A stretch of 33,466 nt of DNA from contig JABDLI010000037.1 of NCBI GenBank assembly GCA_013003065.1, forward strand, positions 1-33,466, written 5' to 3'. This document shows positions 1 to 7,786 of this stretch, piece by piece. The notes below the pieces were generated by a model. That model did no database searches. It saw only the letters and a list, made by a program, of their open reading frames with translations, and had not been told where the DNA came from. Numbering within the stretch: position 1 is the first letter of the stretch; each line of letters starts with the position of its first letter. This DNA is from Phycisphaerales bacterium (lineage in GTDB: Bacteria; Planctomycetota; Phycisphaerae; Phycisphaerales; SM1A02). Both the position numbers and the translations under genes were made by a program.

Positions 1-28
1 GTCCGCGTCCGTGCCCGCGACCGTGCCT
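1..28. repeat. Hexamer array R1 (window edge)
   Basis: Period-6 units of the form G-T/A/C-CCG-N (gtccgc, gtccgt, gcccgc, gaccgt) run from the window start to about position 28, seven bases before a TACCAT box. It is the tail of an array of the same family as the other seven in the window and is cut by the window edge. No coding sense is likely. Confidence 0.75.
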
Positions 29-34
29 CCCGCC

Positions 35-40
35 TACCAT
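35..40 (+). promoter_or_regulatory. Putative -10 element TACCAT of gene 57-713
   Basis: TACCAT is an AT-containing TAnnnT hexamer in very GC-rich DNA, placed 16 nt before the ATG and just 3' of the hexamer array. Similar TAnnnT boxes precede at least eight other plus-strand genes here. No -35 consensus is visible; the array occupies that place. Confidence 0.35.
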
Positions 41-56
41 CTCGCGGAGATCAAGC

Positions 57-713
57 ATGCACCGAGCCGCACCCATCGCCGCGTTCCTCGCGATCTCGTC
101 CTCCCTTACCGCCCAGGACTGCATCCCGCCTCCCAACGAAACCTGTGACGGCGCGATCGTCTTCACGCTCGACGATCTTCCGTACGACTTCAAGGGCCCC
201 CTCGGCTGTGAGAACGACATCGCGGACAAGCCCTACTTCGACGTGTTCTTCCGGTACGACTGCACGTGCACGGGGGAGTACACCGTCGACATGTGCGACA
301 GTTCCGGTGACACCTACCTCCGCATTTACACCGGTGCGTGCGGCTGGAGCGGCGGGTCGGAGTTTGCCGTCGCCGACGACGAGTGCCCCGGCTCCCCGCC
401 GAACGCCGACCCGCGGATCACCGTCACGCTGGAGGCGGGCACGACGTATTGGTTCGAGCTGGGCACTTGGCGGCCCGATCCCCCGTGGGCGCCGCCGCCA
501 AATTCGCCCTACAACTTCCGCGTCACCCTCTGCTCCGGGTTCTGTCCCGCCGATCTCGATGGCTCGGGTGACGTCGGGTTTGCGGATCTTCTGACGATCC
601 TGGCCGCGTGGGGTCCGTGCCCGGGTTGCCCGGCGGACCTCGACGGGAGCGGCGACGTCGGTTTCACCGATCTCCTGTCGGCGCTGGCGGCGTGGGGTGC
701 GTGCGGACCGTGA
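57..713 (+). CDS. Secreted protein with two dockerin-like C-terminal repeats
   Basis: A 218-residue protein that begins with a Sec-type signal peptide (MHRAAPIAAFLAISSSLTAQ, probable cleavage after the SxTAQ region near residue 20). The central part, about 25-155, is Cys-rich with TYLRIYTGAC and TYWFEL segments, resembling the beta-rich pre-peptidase or CUB-like domains of secreted planctomycete proteins; I do not recognise an enzyme. Residues about 160-218 hold two tandem copies of a calcium-loop module, DLDGSGDVGF followed by a D-L-L/helix and AAWGxC, each like half a dockerin. The start is supported by GGAG at 46-49, seven bases before the ATG. It is probably exported and sorted or anchored through the dockerin-like end; the partner is unknown. 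The same module ends the genes at 965-2788 and 22757-24925. Confidence 0.85.
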   Translation: MHRAAPIAAFLAISSSLTAQDCIPPPNETCDGAIVFTLDDLPYDFKGPLGCENDIADKPYFDVFFRYDCTCTGEYTVDMCDSSGDTYLRIYTGACGWSGGSEFAVADDECPGSPPNADPRITVTLEAGTTYWFELGTWRPDPPWAPPPNSPYNFRVTLCSGFCPADLDGSGDVGFADLLTILAAWGPCPGCPADLDGSGDVGFTDLLSALAAWGACGP

Positions 714-720
714 CACCGCT

Positions 721-736
721 CGAGGGCCGACCCTCG
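721..736 (+). terminator. Short hairpin after gene 57-713
   Basis: CGAGGG-CCGA-CCCTCG, a perfect 6-bp stem with a 4-nt loop, lies 7 nt after the TGA. It has no T-tract, so it is a weak terminator candidate. Confidence 0.35.
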
Positions 737-896
737 CAAACCGTGGGACGACGTTCGCACTTTGCTCGCACGAACACGGCAAACGGCGCGCAGAGATCGT
801 TGCAAAACAACGCATCCATCCCGGAACGGTGCTAGCTTTGAGATGAGGTTCCGTTCGACCTCCTCCGCCGCGCGACACGCGGCGACGAGCGGCGCC

Positions 897-925
897 CGTC
901 GGCCGTGGACGGGCCACGGCCGACG
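897..925 (+). promoter_or_regulatory. 12-bp perfect hairpin in the leader of gene 965-2788
   Basis: The arms CGTCGGCCGTGG (897-908) and CCACGGCCGACG (914-925) are exact reverse complements around the 5-nt loop ACGGG. The hairpin ends about 30 bp before the Shine-Dalgarno sequence of the dockerin-like gene and has no T-tail, so a 5' leader structure or operator fits better than a terminator. The rest of 714-964 shows nothing else I can name. Confidence 0.5.
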
Positions 926-964
926 CGGGACGTAACGCGGTGACAACCAACATTGAGGAGCCTG

Positions 965-2788
965 ATGATGAACCTGTCCAAGAGGTCGTGGTGGTTCGCG
1001 CGTGGGGGGTTGTCCATCGTTTCGTCGTTTGCGTTGACGCTCGGCGTGTCGGCGCAGGATTGCGATGACTGCCCGGAGAACGTCGACGGCATCGGCTGCG
1101 TCGACGCCGGGGACTTTCTCCAGGTGATCTTCGCCCTGGGGCCCTGTCCAGAGTTCTGCGAGGAGGATCTGACTGGCGACGGGGTCGTCGATCATCTCGA
1201 CATCGCGCGGGTGATGGCCGCCTGGGACGATTGCATGCCGCCGACCGGCGTGGGGGAGGTCGATCACGACGCCCGCGCGATCGACAACACGGCCGGCAAC
1301 GGATCGTCGGAGTTCTTCGCCGCCGGCCGCACCCACTTCACGTTCGATCTAAAGGCCGCAGCCGGCGGTGACGCCAACGCCTGGACGACCTCGTCCGCGG
1401 TGGCCGAGCTGGTGGATCCGCGGGTGAGCTTCTTCCGGCATCCGGTGGGCACCGCCACGCCGCCGCTGCCCGATCTGTTCGAGCTGTTCCCGGCGCTCGA
1501 ATTCGACGGCTACTGGTGCCGCGCGTCGCTCATTCCGCCGGGTGTGTCCGGCTCGACGGAGCTCGCGCTTCTTTCGTCCCAAGAAGAGGCGACCGTCGCG
1601 AAGGCCGTGTGGGTCACCACCGATCCCACCCGCGACGACGTGCTGCCCCTGTCGATCTGGCGATTCACGATCCAGTCGTCGGAGCAGCTCAAGGACATCA
1701 ACATCGTGCCCGCCGGGACGGGGGGTGGCAAGACTGTCCTCGGGACGATCTCCGGGGAGAGCACGCACCGCGCGGGTGAAGAGCGTGGTGCGGTGCCGAT
1801 CCCGTTCGACTTCGACATCATCGAGTCGGAGCTTTGCCGCGAGGACATCGACGGCGGTGGCGATATCGACTTCACGGATTTGCTCCTGCTCCTCACCGCC
1901 TGGGGTCCATGCCCGCCCGATGGCGGGTGTCCCGAGGACGTCAACTTCGATCAGGTCGTCGGTCGACGCGACCTCGCACTCGTGATCGCGGCGTGGGGTG
2001 ACTGTCTCGACGCGCCCCTCGACGGGACGATCACCACGTCCGTCAGACGGATCGACAACACCGCCGGCAACCCCGACCCCTCCGGGTTCGCAGCCGGCAC
2101 GCGGCACTTCACGTTCGATCTTCAGACGACCGTCAACGGCGCGGACAACGGCTGGACGACATCGCTCGGCGACGCGCAGCTCTTCGATCCGCGGGTGAGT
2201 TTCTACCAGTACCCCGCGCTTGGCGAGGGGCTCAACCCTCCCGATCCGATCGCGTTCCCGACGTTCCCCGCATTGGAATTCGACACGTACCTCTGCGCCG
2301 CCACGGTGATTCCTCCGGGCGGTGCCGGCTCGGACGACGTCGGCATCGTCGCCGGCGCGGCGACCACACCGCAGCAGATCGAGGCCGTGTGGTTCGAGGC
2401 GGCCGGTCCGGGGCAGACGCCCGGCGTCGCCCACACGATCGGTCGGATCACGCTCGCCGCGAGCGATCCCATCCTGATGATCTGCGTGGTGCCCGCGGGC
2501 ACCGGTGGCGCGGCGCCGCTGCTCGGACGCATCGCCGGCGACGCGACCCACCGCGCCGACGGCGCGCTCGAGTTCGACTTCGCCTTCGACATCGTCGAGC
2601 GGGTCTGTCCCGCCGACATCATCTGCGACGGCAACGTCGGCTTTGCCGACCTCCTCGCGGTCCTGGCCGCGTGGGGCGAGTGCACCGGCTCCTGCATCTA
2701 CTGCGACGCGGACCTCGACGACTCATGCGACGTCGGCTTCGCGGATCTGCTGACGGTGCTGGCGGCGTGGGGGCCGTGCGTGGATTGA
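965..2788 (+). CDS. Secreted multi-domain dockerin-like protein with internal duplication
   Basis: About 607 residues. The reading frame is open from a TTG at 953, but that TTG is part of the Shine-Dalgarno sequence TTGAGGAG (953-960), so translation starts at ATG 965 or 968 (MMNLSKRSWWFARGG...VSAQ, a signal peptide with basic n-region). The mature protein alternates dockerin-like modules (near residues 25-85, 290-345 and 545-607) with two related beta-rich domains near 95-290 and 353-545. The two domains share RIDNTAGN/AIDNTAGN, a (T/R)HFTFDL motif, WTTS, DPRVSF, a PALEFD stretch and a closing GTGG...G.I.G..THRA. This is an in-gene duplication. Calcium binding is inferred from the DxDxDG-like loops (e.g. 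DLDDSCDVGF). The ligand and cell-surface partner are unknown. Exported, probably extracellular. Confidence 0.85.
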   Translation: MMNLSKRSWWFARGGLSIVSSFALTLGVSAQDCDDCPENVDGIGCVDAGDFLQVIFALGPCPEFCEEDLTGDGVVDHLDIARVMAAWDDCMPPTGVGEVDHDARAIDNTAGNGSSEFFAAGRTHFTFDLKAAAGGDANAWTTSSAVAELVDPRVSFFRHPVGTATPPLPDLFELFPALEFDGYWCRASLIPPGVSGSTELALLSSQEEATVAKAVWVTTDPTRDDVLPLSIWRFTIQSSEQLKDINIVPAGTGGGKTVLGTISGESTHRAGEERGAVPIPFDFDIIESELCREDIDGGGDIDFTDLLLLLTAWGPCPPDGGCPEDVNFDQVVGRRDLALVIAAWGDCLDAPLDGTITTSVRRIDNTAGNPDPSGFAAGTRHFTFDLQTTVNGADNGWTTSLGDAQLFDPRVSFYQYPALGEGLNPPDPIAFPTFPALEFDTYLCAATVIPPGGAGSDDVGIVAGAATTPQQIEAVWFEAAGPGQTPGVAHTIGRITLAASDPILMICVVPAGTGGAAPLLGRIAGDATHRADGALEFDFAFDIVERVCPADIICDGNVGFADLLAVLAAWGECTGSCIYCDADLDDSCDVGFADLLTVLAAWGPCVD

Positions 2789-2834
2789 CGCGGGAGGGCG
2801 GGCGCGGGTTGGACCCGCGCCCGCGTTCCTCGTC

Positions 2835-2959
2835 GTCTGGGTCTGGGTCCGCGTCCGTGTCCGTGTCCGTGTCCGGGTTCTGGACCGTGTCCGCGTCCGG
2901 GTCCGTGTCCGTGTCCGTGTCCGCGTCCGTGTCCGCGTCCGCGTCCGTGTCCGCGTCCG
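2835..2959. repeat. Hexamer array R2 (GTCCGN)n, about 21 units
   Basis: Period-6 repeat on the plus strand with units gtccgc, gtccgt, gtccgg and a few variants (gtctgg, gttctg, gaccgt). Variant units keep the register. It fills most of the spacer between the dockerin-like gene and the DinB-fold gene and stops 17 nt before a TATGCT box. Confidence 0.9.
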
Positions 2960-2976
2960 AGCGCCGGCAACCGTGG

Positions 2977-2982
2977 TATGCT
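2977..2982 (+). promoter_or_regulatory. Putative -10 element TATGCT of the DinB-fold gene
   Basis: TATGCT lies 28 nt before ATG 3011, immediately after array R2. It contains an ATG (2978) that is in frame with the DinB-fold gene, but that ATG is a poorer start because it lacks a ribosome binding site. Confidence 0.35.
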
Positions 2983-3010
2983 CAGCGGCTCACCCCCTGG
3001 GAGCCCGCTC

Positions 3011-3499
3011 ATGAACGTTCACGATCTTCTCAAGCACAACGTCACCTTCTCGCACGGCATCACGAAGGCGTACCTCGCCGACATCAGCGACGACGAGCTG
3101 CTCGTCCGCGCCGTGCCCGGGTCGAATCACCTCGCATGGCAGCTTGGTCATCTGATCGCGTCGGAGCGATCGTTGATGACCTCGGTCGGCGGGACGATGC
3201 CCGACCTTCCGGAGGGCTTCGCCGAGAAGCACGGCAAGGAGAACATCGCCAGCGACGATCCCAGCGATTTCCTGTCGAAGGACGAGTACTTCCAGCTCAT
3301 GGGGCAGATGCACGAGGCCGCCATGGCAGTGATCGACGGCGTTGACGAGGCCGGACTCGACGCTCCCGGTCCGGAGCAGATGCGTGACTTCTTCCCGACC
3401 GTGGGCTCCGTGCTGTTCATGGCCGGGGGGCACGAGATGATGCATGCGGGTCAGATCGCGGCCATCCGGCGGAAGCTGGGGAAGCCGATCGTGATGTGA
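3011..3499 (+). CDS. DinB-family (DinB/YfiT-fold) putative metalloprotein
   Basis: A 162-residue all-helical protein of the DinB/YfiT superfamily. Seen in the sequence: N-terminal helix with H (HNVTFSHGI), the family signature NHLAWQLGHL near residues 39-48 (His47 expected as metal ligand) and HEMMHAGQ near 141-148, which supplies the other two His ligands in the H-xxx-H-x-GQ pattern. Many members bind a divalent metal and act as thiol-dependent transferases or are stress-induced proteins; the substrate here cannot be read. The start at 3011 is preceded by GGGAG (2999-3003) at 7-nt spacing; an in-frame ATG at 2978 lies inside a -10-like box and is rejected. No operon partner: repeats lie on both sides. 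Confidence 0.85.
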   Translation: MNVHDLLKHNVTFSHGITKAYLADISDDELLVRAVPGSNHLAWQLGHLIASERSLMTSVGGTMPDLPEGFAEKHGKENIASDDPSDFLSKDEYFQLMGQMHEAAMAVIDGVDEAGLDAPGPEQMRDFFPTVGSVLFMAGGHEMMHAGQIAAIRRKLGKPIVM

Positions 3500-3517
3500 G
3501 CGGGGCGGGCGCGGTTT

Positions 3518-3617
3518 ACCGGCGGCGTCCTTGCCGCCTCGGGCAGGTTGGGTCGGGCGCTTGCGCGATGGGCGTCCGCCCCCGCGTCCATCTCACGGTG
3601 CGCGGGGGCGGTTCGAC
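3518..3617. repeat. Intergenic repeat, copy A (about 100 bp)
   Basis: Begins ACCGGCGGCGTCC and ends GCGGGGGCGGTTCGAC. It matches copy B at 4016-4116 over its whole length with few differences. The head GGCGGC-GTCCTT-GCCGCC folds into a 6-bp stem. It lies just after the DinB-fold gene, where the hairpin could end transcription. Confidence 0.75.
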
Positions 3618-3661
3618 AAATTCCAGTTCCCCATTCGCCGCTCCCCGATCTCCGGGTCCCC

Positions 3662-3746
3662 TTCCACTTCCCATTCCACTTCCCATTCCACTTCCCATTC
3701 CCATTCCCATTCCCATTCCCATTCCCATTCCCATTCCAGTTCCAAT
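3662..3746. repeat. Hexamer array of a second type, (TTCCCA/TTCCAC)n
   Basis: About 14 period-6 units; the first part alternates TTCCAC and TTCCCA, the rest is uniform TTCCCA, and it decays into TTCCAG-TTCCAA. The motif is unrelated to GTCCGN but shares the 6-bp period and is pyrimidine-rich on the plus strand. No coding use is credible: all frames give simple dipeptide repeats. Confidence 0.9.
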
Positions 3747-3764
3747 TCTCTCCACCGCGCGGAA

Positions 3765-3795
3765 ACCGGCGGCGTCCATGCCGCCTCGCCTGGGA
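3765..3795. repeat. Intergenic repeat, partial copy C (head only)
   Basis: ACCGGCGGCGTCCATGCCGC followed by CTCGCCTGGG matches the head of copies A and B, including the GGCGGC/GCCGCC stem, then diverges. The rest of 3796-4015 holds no recognisable gene; it contains one more hairpin-like stretch, GCACC-GCC-TCC-GGC-G-GGTGC, near 3982-4001. Confidence 0.55.
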
Positions 3796-4015
3796 AGAGT
3801 TGGACGTGGACCCTTGCGCTGGCGTCCTGCCAGGGGACGGTGGTTGTGCTTGCCGGTCGCCGGTTGCCGCGTGTTCACGCCGCGTCCTGCGGCTCGACCC
3901 CAGTTGTCGTGGGTCTCATGTGACGCTCGCATCCTGCGAGCTGGTCAGTGAAGATTTGGGCGTGGGTTCGGACTATTTTTCGCACCGCCTCCGGCGGGTG
4001 CAGGGCTGCGGGGGG

Positions 4016-4116
4016 ACCGGCGGCGTCCATGCCGCCTCGGGCAGGTTGGGTCGGGCGATTGCACGATGGGCGTCCGTGTCCGCGTCCATTTCAACGGTGC
4101 GCGGGGGCGGTTCAAC
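4016..4116. repeat. Intergenic repeat, copy B (about 100 bp)
   Basis: Near-identical to copy A (3518-3617): ACCGGCGGCGTCCATGCCGC, GGGCAGGTTGGGTCGGGCG, CGATGGGCGTCCG, ACGGTGCGCGGGGGCGGTTC. A further fragment, TTGGGTTGAGCGCTTGCGCG, follows at about 4124-4143, so the unit has been partly re-copied just before polB. Confidence 0.75.
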
Positions 4117-4164
4117 GAGCAGCTTGGGTTGAGCGCTTGCGCGTCCGGCCGCGCGGCTGCATCG

Positions 4165-4170
4165 TACCAT
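4165..4170 (+). promoter_or_regulatory. Putative -10 element TACCAT of polB
   Basis: TACCAT is followed after exactly 7 nt by ATG 4178, a geometry that would give a leaderless transcript. It overlaps the alternative ATG at 4169, which argues against that start. No Shine-Dalgarno sequence precedes either ATG. Confidence 0.4.
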
Positions 4171-4177
4171 GCTGGCC

Positions 4178-6520
4178 ATGCACCGCGGCTTCGTTCTCCA
4201 GCCCACCTATCGAATTGAGTCCGGGCGTCCGGTTGTCCATGTCTACGGTGTCCTCGACGACGGTCGTTCGTTTCTCGTCCGTGATTCGCGATCGACGCCG
4301 CACTTTTGGATCCGCCGATCGGATGCCGAGACTGCGCGTCGGCTCGGTCTCACCGTTGACACGGATGAGCCGCGCCGGACGATGCTCGGGGAAGAGACGG
4401 CGCGGATCGACGTACCGATTCCCGGTGACGTCCCGGCCCGCCGACGCGAGCTGGAGGCGGCCGGCGTCGTGTGCTTCGAGGCCGACGTCCGGTTTGCATA
4501 CCGATATCTGATCGAACGCGGCATCCGCGGCACGCTCGAGATCGATGGCGTGGCAACGCCGGGCGATGGGGTCGGGCTGGTCTTCGACGACCCGCGGGTC
4601 GGGCCGGCGGACGGTGATCCGACGCTGCGGACCCTCTCGATCGACATCGAGACCAACCCCACGGCCGACCGGATCCTCTCGATCGCGCTGGTCGGCGGCG
4701 GAACGTCGGACGTGCTGCTGCTCACCGAGCCGGGGCAGACGTGTCCGGACGACGCAACGCCGTGCCCGAACGAGCGGGCGCTGCTGACCGCCTTCGCGGA
4801 GCGGGTTCGCGTCATCGACCCCGACGTGATCACCGGCTGGAACGTCATCGATTTCGATCTCGCCGTGCTGCTGCGGCGGGCGCAGGCACTCGGTGTCCCG
4901 TTGCGGATCGGCCGCGCGTCCGAGCCGCTGCGGCTGCGACCGGCCAACGTCGCCCGTGGCGGGCAGCAGGCCACCATGCCGGGACGCGTCGTGCTCGACG
5001 GGATCGACCTGCTTCGCGGTGCGTTCGTGCGGCTGGAAAGCTACGCTCTGAACGCGGCGGCGAAGGCGATCCTGGGCAAGCAGAAAGCAATCACCGGACG
5101 CAACCGCGCCGGGGCGATCATGCACGCGTTCACGCACGATCGCCCCCACCTCGTCGCCTACAACCGCCGCGACGCCGAGCTGGTGCTCGAGATCCTCGAT
5201 GAGCTCGATCTCATTCCGCTCACCGTCGAACGCAGCCGCCTCACCGGCATGCCGCCGGACCGGGTGGCCGCCAGCGTCGCGTCGTTCGACTTTCTCTACC
5301 TGACGGCGTTGTCACGACGGCGTCTCGTGGCGCCGAGCGTGGGATCCAGCGGCGAGCTGGAAGAGCAGGCCGGCGGGCACGTCCTCGAGCCGCAGCCCGG
5401 GTTGTACAGGAACGTCCTGCTGCTCGACTTCAAGAGCCTCTACCCGAGCGTGATCCGCACGTTCAACATCGACCCGCTCGCTCTGATCGAGGGAGCGACC
5501 GCCTCCGCGAGCATCGTCGCGCCGAACGGCGCTGCCTTCTCCCGCACACCGGGGATTCTCCCCGCCATGCTCGACGAGCTGTTCCCGCAACGCGAGTCGG
5601 CCAAGCAGGCGGGGAACGCCGTCGCGAGCCACGCGATCAAGATCCTGATGAACTCCTTTTACGGGGTGCTGGGGACATCGACCTGCCGGTTCGCCGCGCC
5701 ACAGCTCGCCAACGCGATCACCGGGTTCGGACGCGCGATCCTGCTCTGGACGAAGGGGCGGATCGAGGCCCGCGGGCACGAGGTCCTCTACGGGGACACC
5801 GACAGCCTCTTCGTGCGTGTGGCCACCGAAGACGAAGACGAAGCCAATCGCCTCGGCCGGAGACTCACCGCAACGCTGAACGAGGAGCTCGCGACCCACG
5901 TCCACGAACGGTGGGGCGTCACCAGCCGCCTGGAGCTCGAGTTCGAGACCCTCTATCTGCGGCTGTTCCTGCCCGCGGCCCGGGGCAGCACGAGCGGCGC
6001 GCGCAAACGCTACGCGGGGCTGATCCGGCGCGGCGAGGAGCCGGAGGTCGTGTTCACCGGCATGGAGGTCGTCCGCCGCGACTGGACCGAGCTTGCGCGG
6101 CAGGTCCAACGGGTGTTGTACGAACGCCTGTTCACCGATCGCCCGGTCGCGACGTACCTCCGCAACGTCGTCGCCGCGGTGCGTGCCGGCGAGCACGATG
6201 ATCTGCTCGTCTATCGAAAGGGACTTCGACGCAAGCTGGAGACGTACACCGCGACCACGCCACCCCACGTCGCGGCCGCCCGCAAGCTGCGGGGGCGACC
6301 CGGGCGGGTCATTGCGTACGTGATGACCCGGGACGGACCCGAACCGGCCGAAGAGCGTCGGTCGCCGCTCGACCACGAACACTACGTGCAGCGGCAGGTG
6401 CGAGCCGTGGCCGATCCCGTTCTCGCGTTGTTGGGGCTCGAATTCGATCGCGTCGTCGGCGACGAACGACAGATGCTCCTCTTCGAGAACCCGCCGGCAG
6501 AACCACCGCGCCCGGCGTGA
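4178..6520 (+). CDS. polB: DNA polymerase II (family B, proofreading)
   Basis: A 780-residue family-B DNA polymerase (783 if ATG 4169 is used; E. coli Pol II has 783). Counting from 4169, the 3'-5' exonuclease motifs are intact: Exo I SIDIET (D159, E161), Exo II GWNVIDFD, Exo III YNRRDAELV. The polymerase motifs follow in order: A DFKSLYPSVI (D420), B KILMNSFYG, C YGDTDSLFV (D543, D545), then KKRY-like RKRYAGL. The N-terminal MHRGFVLQ...FWI segment resembles the start of Pol II. Family role: repair and restart synthesis past DNA damage, usually SOS-regulated. No LexA-like box is evident in the short upstream region. ATG 4178 is preferred because TACCAT lies 7 nt upstream. It stands alone, with a 56-nt gap to the next gene. 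Confidence 0.95.
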   Translation: MHRGFVLQPTYRIESGRPVVHVYGVLDDGRSFLVRDSRSTPHFWIRRSDAETARRLGLTVDTDEPRRTMLGEETARIDVPIPGDVPARRRELEAAGVVCFEADVRFAYRYLIERGIRGTLEIDGVATPGDGVGLVFDDPRVGPADGDPTLRTLSIDIETNPTADRILSIALVGGGTSDVLLLTEPGQTCPDDATPCPNERALLTAFAERVRVIDPDVITGWNVIDFDLAVLLRRAQALGVPLRIGRASEPLRLRPANVARGGQQATMPGRVVLDGIDLLRGAFVRLESYALNAAAKAILGKQKAITGRNRAGAIMHAFTHDRPHLVAYNRRDAELVLEILDELDLIPLTVERSRLTGMPPDRVAASVASFDFLYLTALSRRRLVAPSVGSSGELEEQAGGHVLEPQPGLYRNVLLLDFKSLYPSVIRTFNIDPLALIEGATASASIVAPNGAAFSRTPGILPAMLDELFPQRESAKQAGNAVASHAIKILMNSFYGVLGTSTCRFAAPQLANAITGFGRAILLWTKGRIEARGHEVLYGDTDSLFVRVATEDEDEANRLGRRLTATLNEELATHVHERWGVTSRLELEFETLYLRLFLPAARGSTSGARKRYAGLIRRGEEPEVVFTGMEVVRRDWTELARQVQRVLYERLFTDRPVATYLRNVVAAVRAGEHDDLLVYRKGLRRKLETYTATTPPHVAAARKLRGRPGRVIAYVMTRDGPEPAEERRSPLDHEHYVQRQVRAVADPVLALLGLEFDRVVGDERQMLLFENPPAEPPRPA

Positions 6521-6537
6521 TCCGCGGAATGGCCGGA

Positions 6538-6543
6538 TAGAAT
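6538..6543 (+). promoter_or_regulatory. Putative -10 element TAGAAT of the DUF2461 gene
   Basis: TAGAAT (five of six bases of TATAAT) lies in the 56-nt gap after polB and 33 nt before ATG 6577. The same hexamer precedes the ECF sigma gene at 25110. Confidence 0.4.
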
Positions 6544-6576
6544 GCCGCCCTCCCGTGCCCGCGAAGAGACACGCCC

Positions 6577-7266
6577 ATGCCCGGCCACCGCTACTTTCGC
6601 CCCCAGACGTTCGCGTTCTTGCGTGATCTCAAGCAGCACAACGACCGCGGGTGGTTCCACGAGAACAAGCCTCGGTACGAGCAGCACGTGCGAGAGCCGG
6701 CGTTGCGTTTCATCACCGACTTCGGTCTGGAGCTGAAGCGGATCAGCCGCCACTTCGTCGCCGACGCGAGGGCGAGCGGCGGCTCGCTGTTTCGCATCCA
6801 TCGGGACATTCGATTCTCGGCCGACAAGAGCCCGTACAAGACCTCCTCCGGCATCCAGTTCCGCCACGTCGACGGAAAGGACGCGCACGCCCCCGGCTAC
6901 TACCTCCACCTGGAACCCGGCATGGTCTTCGCCGGCGTGGGTATCTGGCATCCCGACGGCCCCACGCTCGGCCGCATCCGCGACGCGATCGTCGCCAAAC
7001 CCACCGCCTGGACCCGCGCTCGCGACGACACCGGCTTCACCGCCCAGTTCACGCTCGCCGGCGAGTCGCTCAAACGCCCGCCCCGCGGCTACCCCGCGGA
7101 TCATCCCCTCGTCGAGGACTTGAAGCGGAAGGACTTCATCGCGGTCGCGAAGCTCACGCAAGGCGCGGTGACGGGAACGGATCTGCTCGAGCGGTTCGCG
7201 GAGCTTTGTCGCGTGGCGACGCCGTGGCAGCGTTATCTGTGTGGGGCGGTGGGGGTGAAGTTCTGA
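6577..7266 (+). CDS. DUF2461 (TIGR02453-type) family protein
   Basis: A 229-residue cytoplasmic protein. The family signature is visible throughout: an N-terminal FLRDLKQHNDRGWFHENK, then RIHRDIRFSADKSPYKT near residues 86-102, GYYLHLEPG near 119-127 and GVGIWHPDG near 132-140, ending with a DLKRKDFIAV stretch. These match the DUF2461 domain, which is widespread in bacteria, about 220-230 residues long, and without a proven biochemical role. The intact length suggests a functional gene. GAAGAGA before the ATG is a weak ribosome binding site. It follows polB closely but has its own -10-like box; downstream is a long hexamer array. Confidence 0.9.
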   Translation: MPGHRYFRPQTFAFLRDLKQHNDRGWFHENKPRYEQHVREPALRFITDFGLELKRISRHFVADARASGGSLFRIHRDIRFSADKSPYKTSSGIQFRHVDGKDAHAPGYYLHLEPGMVFAGVGIWHPDGPTLGRIRDAIVAKPTAWTRARDDTGFTAQFTLAGESLKRPPRGYPADHPLVEDLKRKDFIAVAKLTQGAVTGTDLLERFAELCRVATPWQRYLCGAVGVKF

Positions 7267-7285
7267 CGTTTGGGGGCGGGGGCGT

Positions 7286-7729
7286 GGCCGTGCCCGGGGC
7301 CGTGACCGTGCCCGCGTCCGTGACCGTGCCCGCGTCCGTGACCGTGCCCGCGTCCGTGACCGCGTCCGGGTCCGCGTCCGGGTCCGCGTCCGTGCCCGCG
7401 TCCGTGCCCGGGGCCGTGCCCGCGTCCGTGACCGTGCCCGCGTCCGTGACCGTGCCCGCGTCCGTGACCGTGCCCGCGTCCGGGTCCGTGCCCGCGTCCG
7501 TGACCGTGCCCGCGTCCGTGCCCGCGTCCGTGACCGTGCCCGCGTCCGGGTCCGCGTCCGGGTCCGCGTCCGTGCCCGCGTCCGGGTCCGCGTCCGTGCC
7601 CGCGTCCGTGACCGCGTCCGGGTCCGCGTCCGGGTCCGCGTCCGTGCCCGCGTCCGTGACCGCGTCCGTCGCCGCGTCCGTGACCGCGTCCGCGTCCGTG
7701 CCCGCGTCCTTGTCCTCGTCCTCGTCCGC
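7286..7729. repeat. Hexamer array R3 (GNCCGN)n, about 74 units
   Basis: The longest complete array, about 444 bp. Units are gtccgt, gtccgc, gaccgt, gcccgc, ggccgt and gtccgg. A higher-order 18-bp period, GTCCGTGACCGTGCCCGC, recurs. The array begins about 20 nt after the DUF2461 stop and ends near the leader of the next gene. Long open frames across it on both strands (Arg-Thr, Ala-Ser-Val or Asp-Ala repeats) are artefacts of the stop-free hexamers. Confidence 0.95.
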
Positions 7730-7786
7730 ACCACGGTGAATCCGCCGCACGAACCCCGACGAACCTCTCTCATCAGGAGACAAATC

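Noticed and set aside
953-964. TTG 953 as the start of the dockerin-like gene
   Set aside because: TTGAGGAG is the ribosome binding site of ATG 965/968.
3496-4132. Open frames across the TTCCCA array and the intergenic repeats
   Set aside because: They translate to simple dipeptide or HSHS/PIPI repeats, exist in all frames, and match no protein family.
7286-7729. CRISPR array
   Set aside because: Continuous 6-bp units without spacers and no cas genes.
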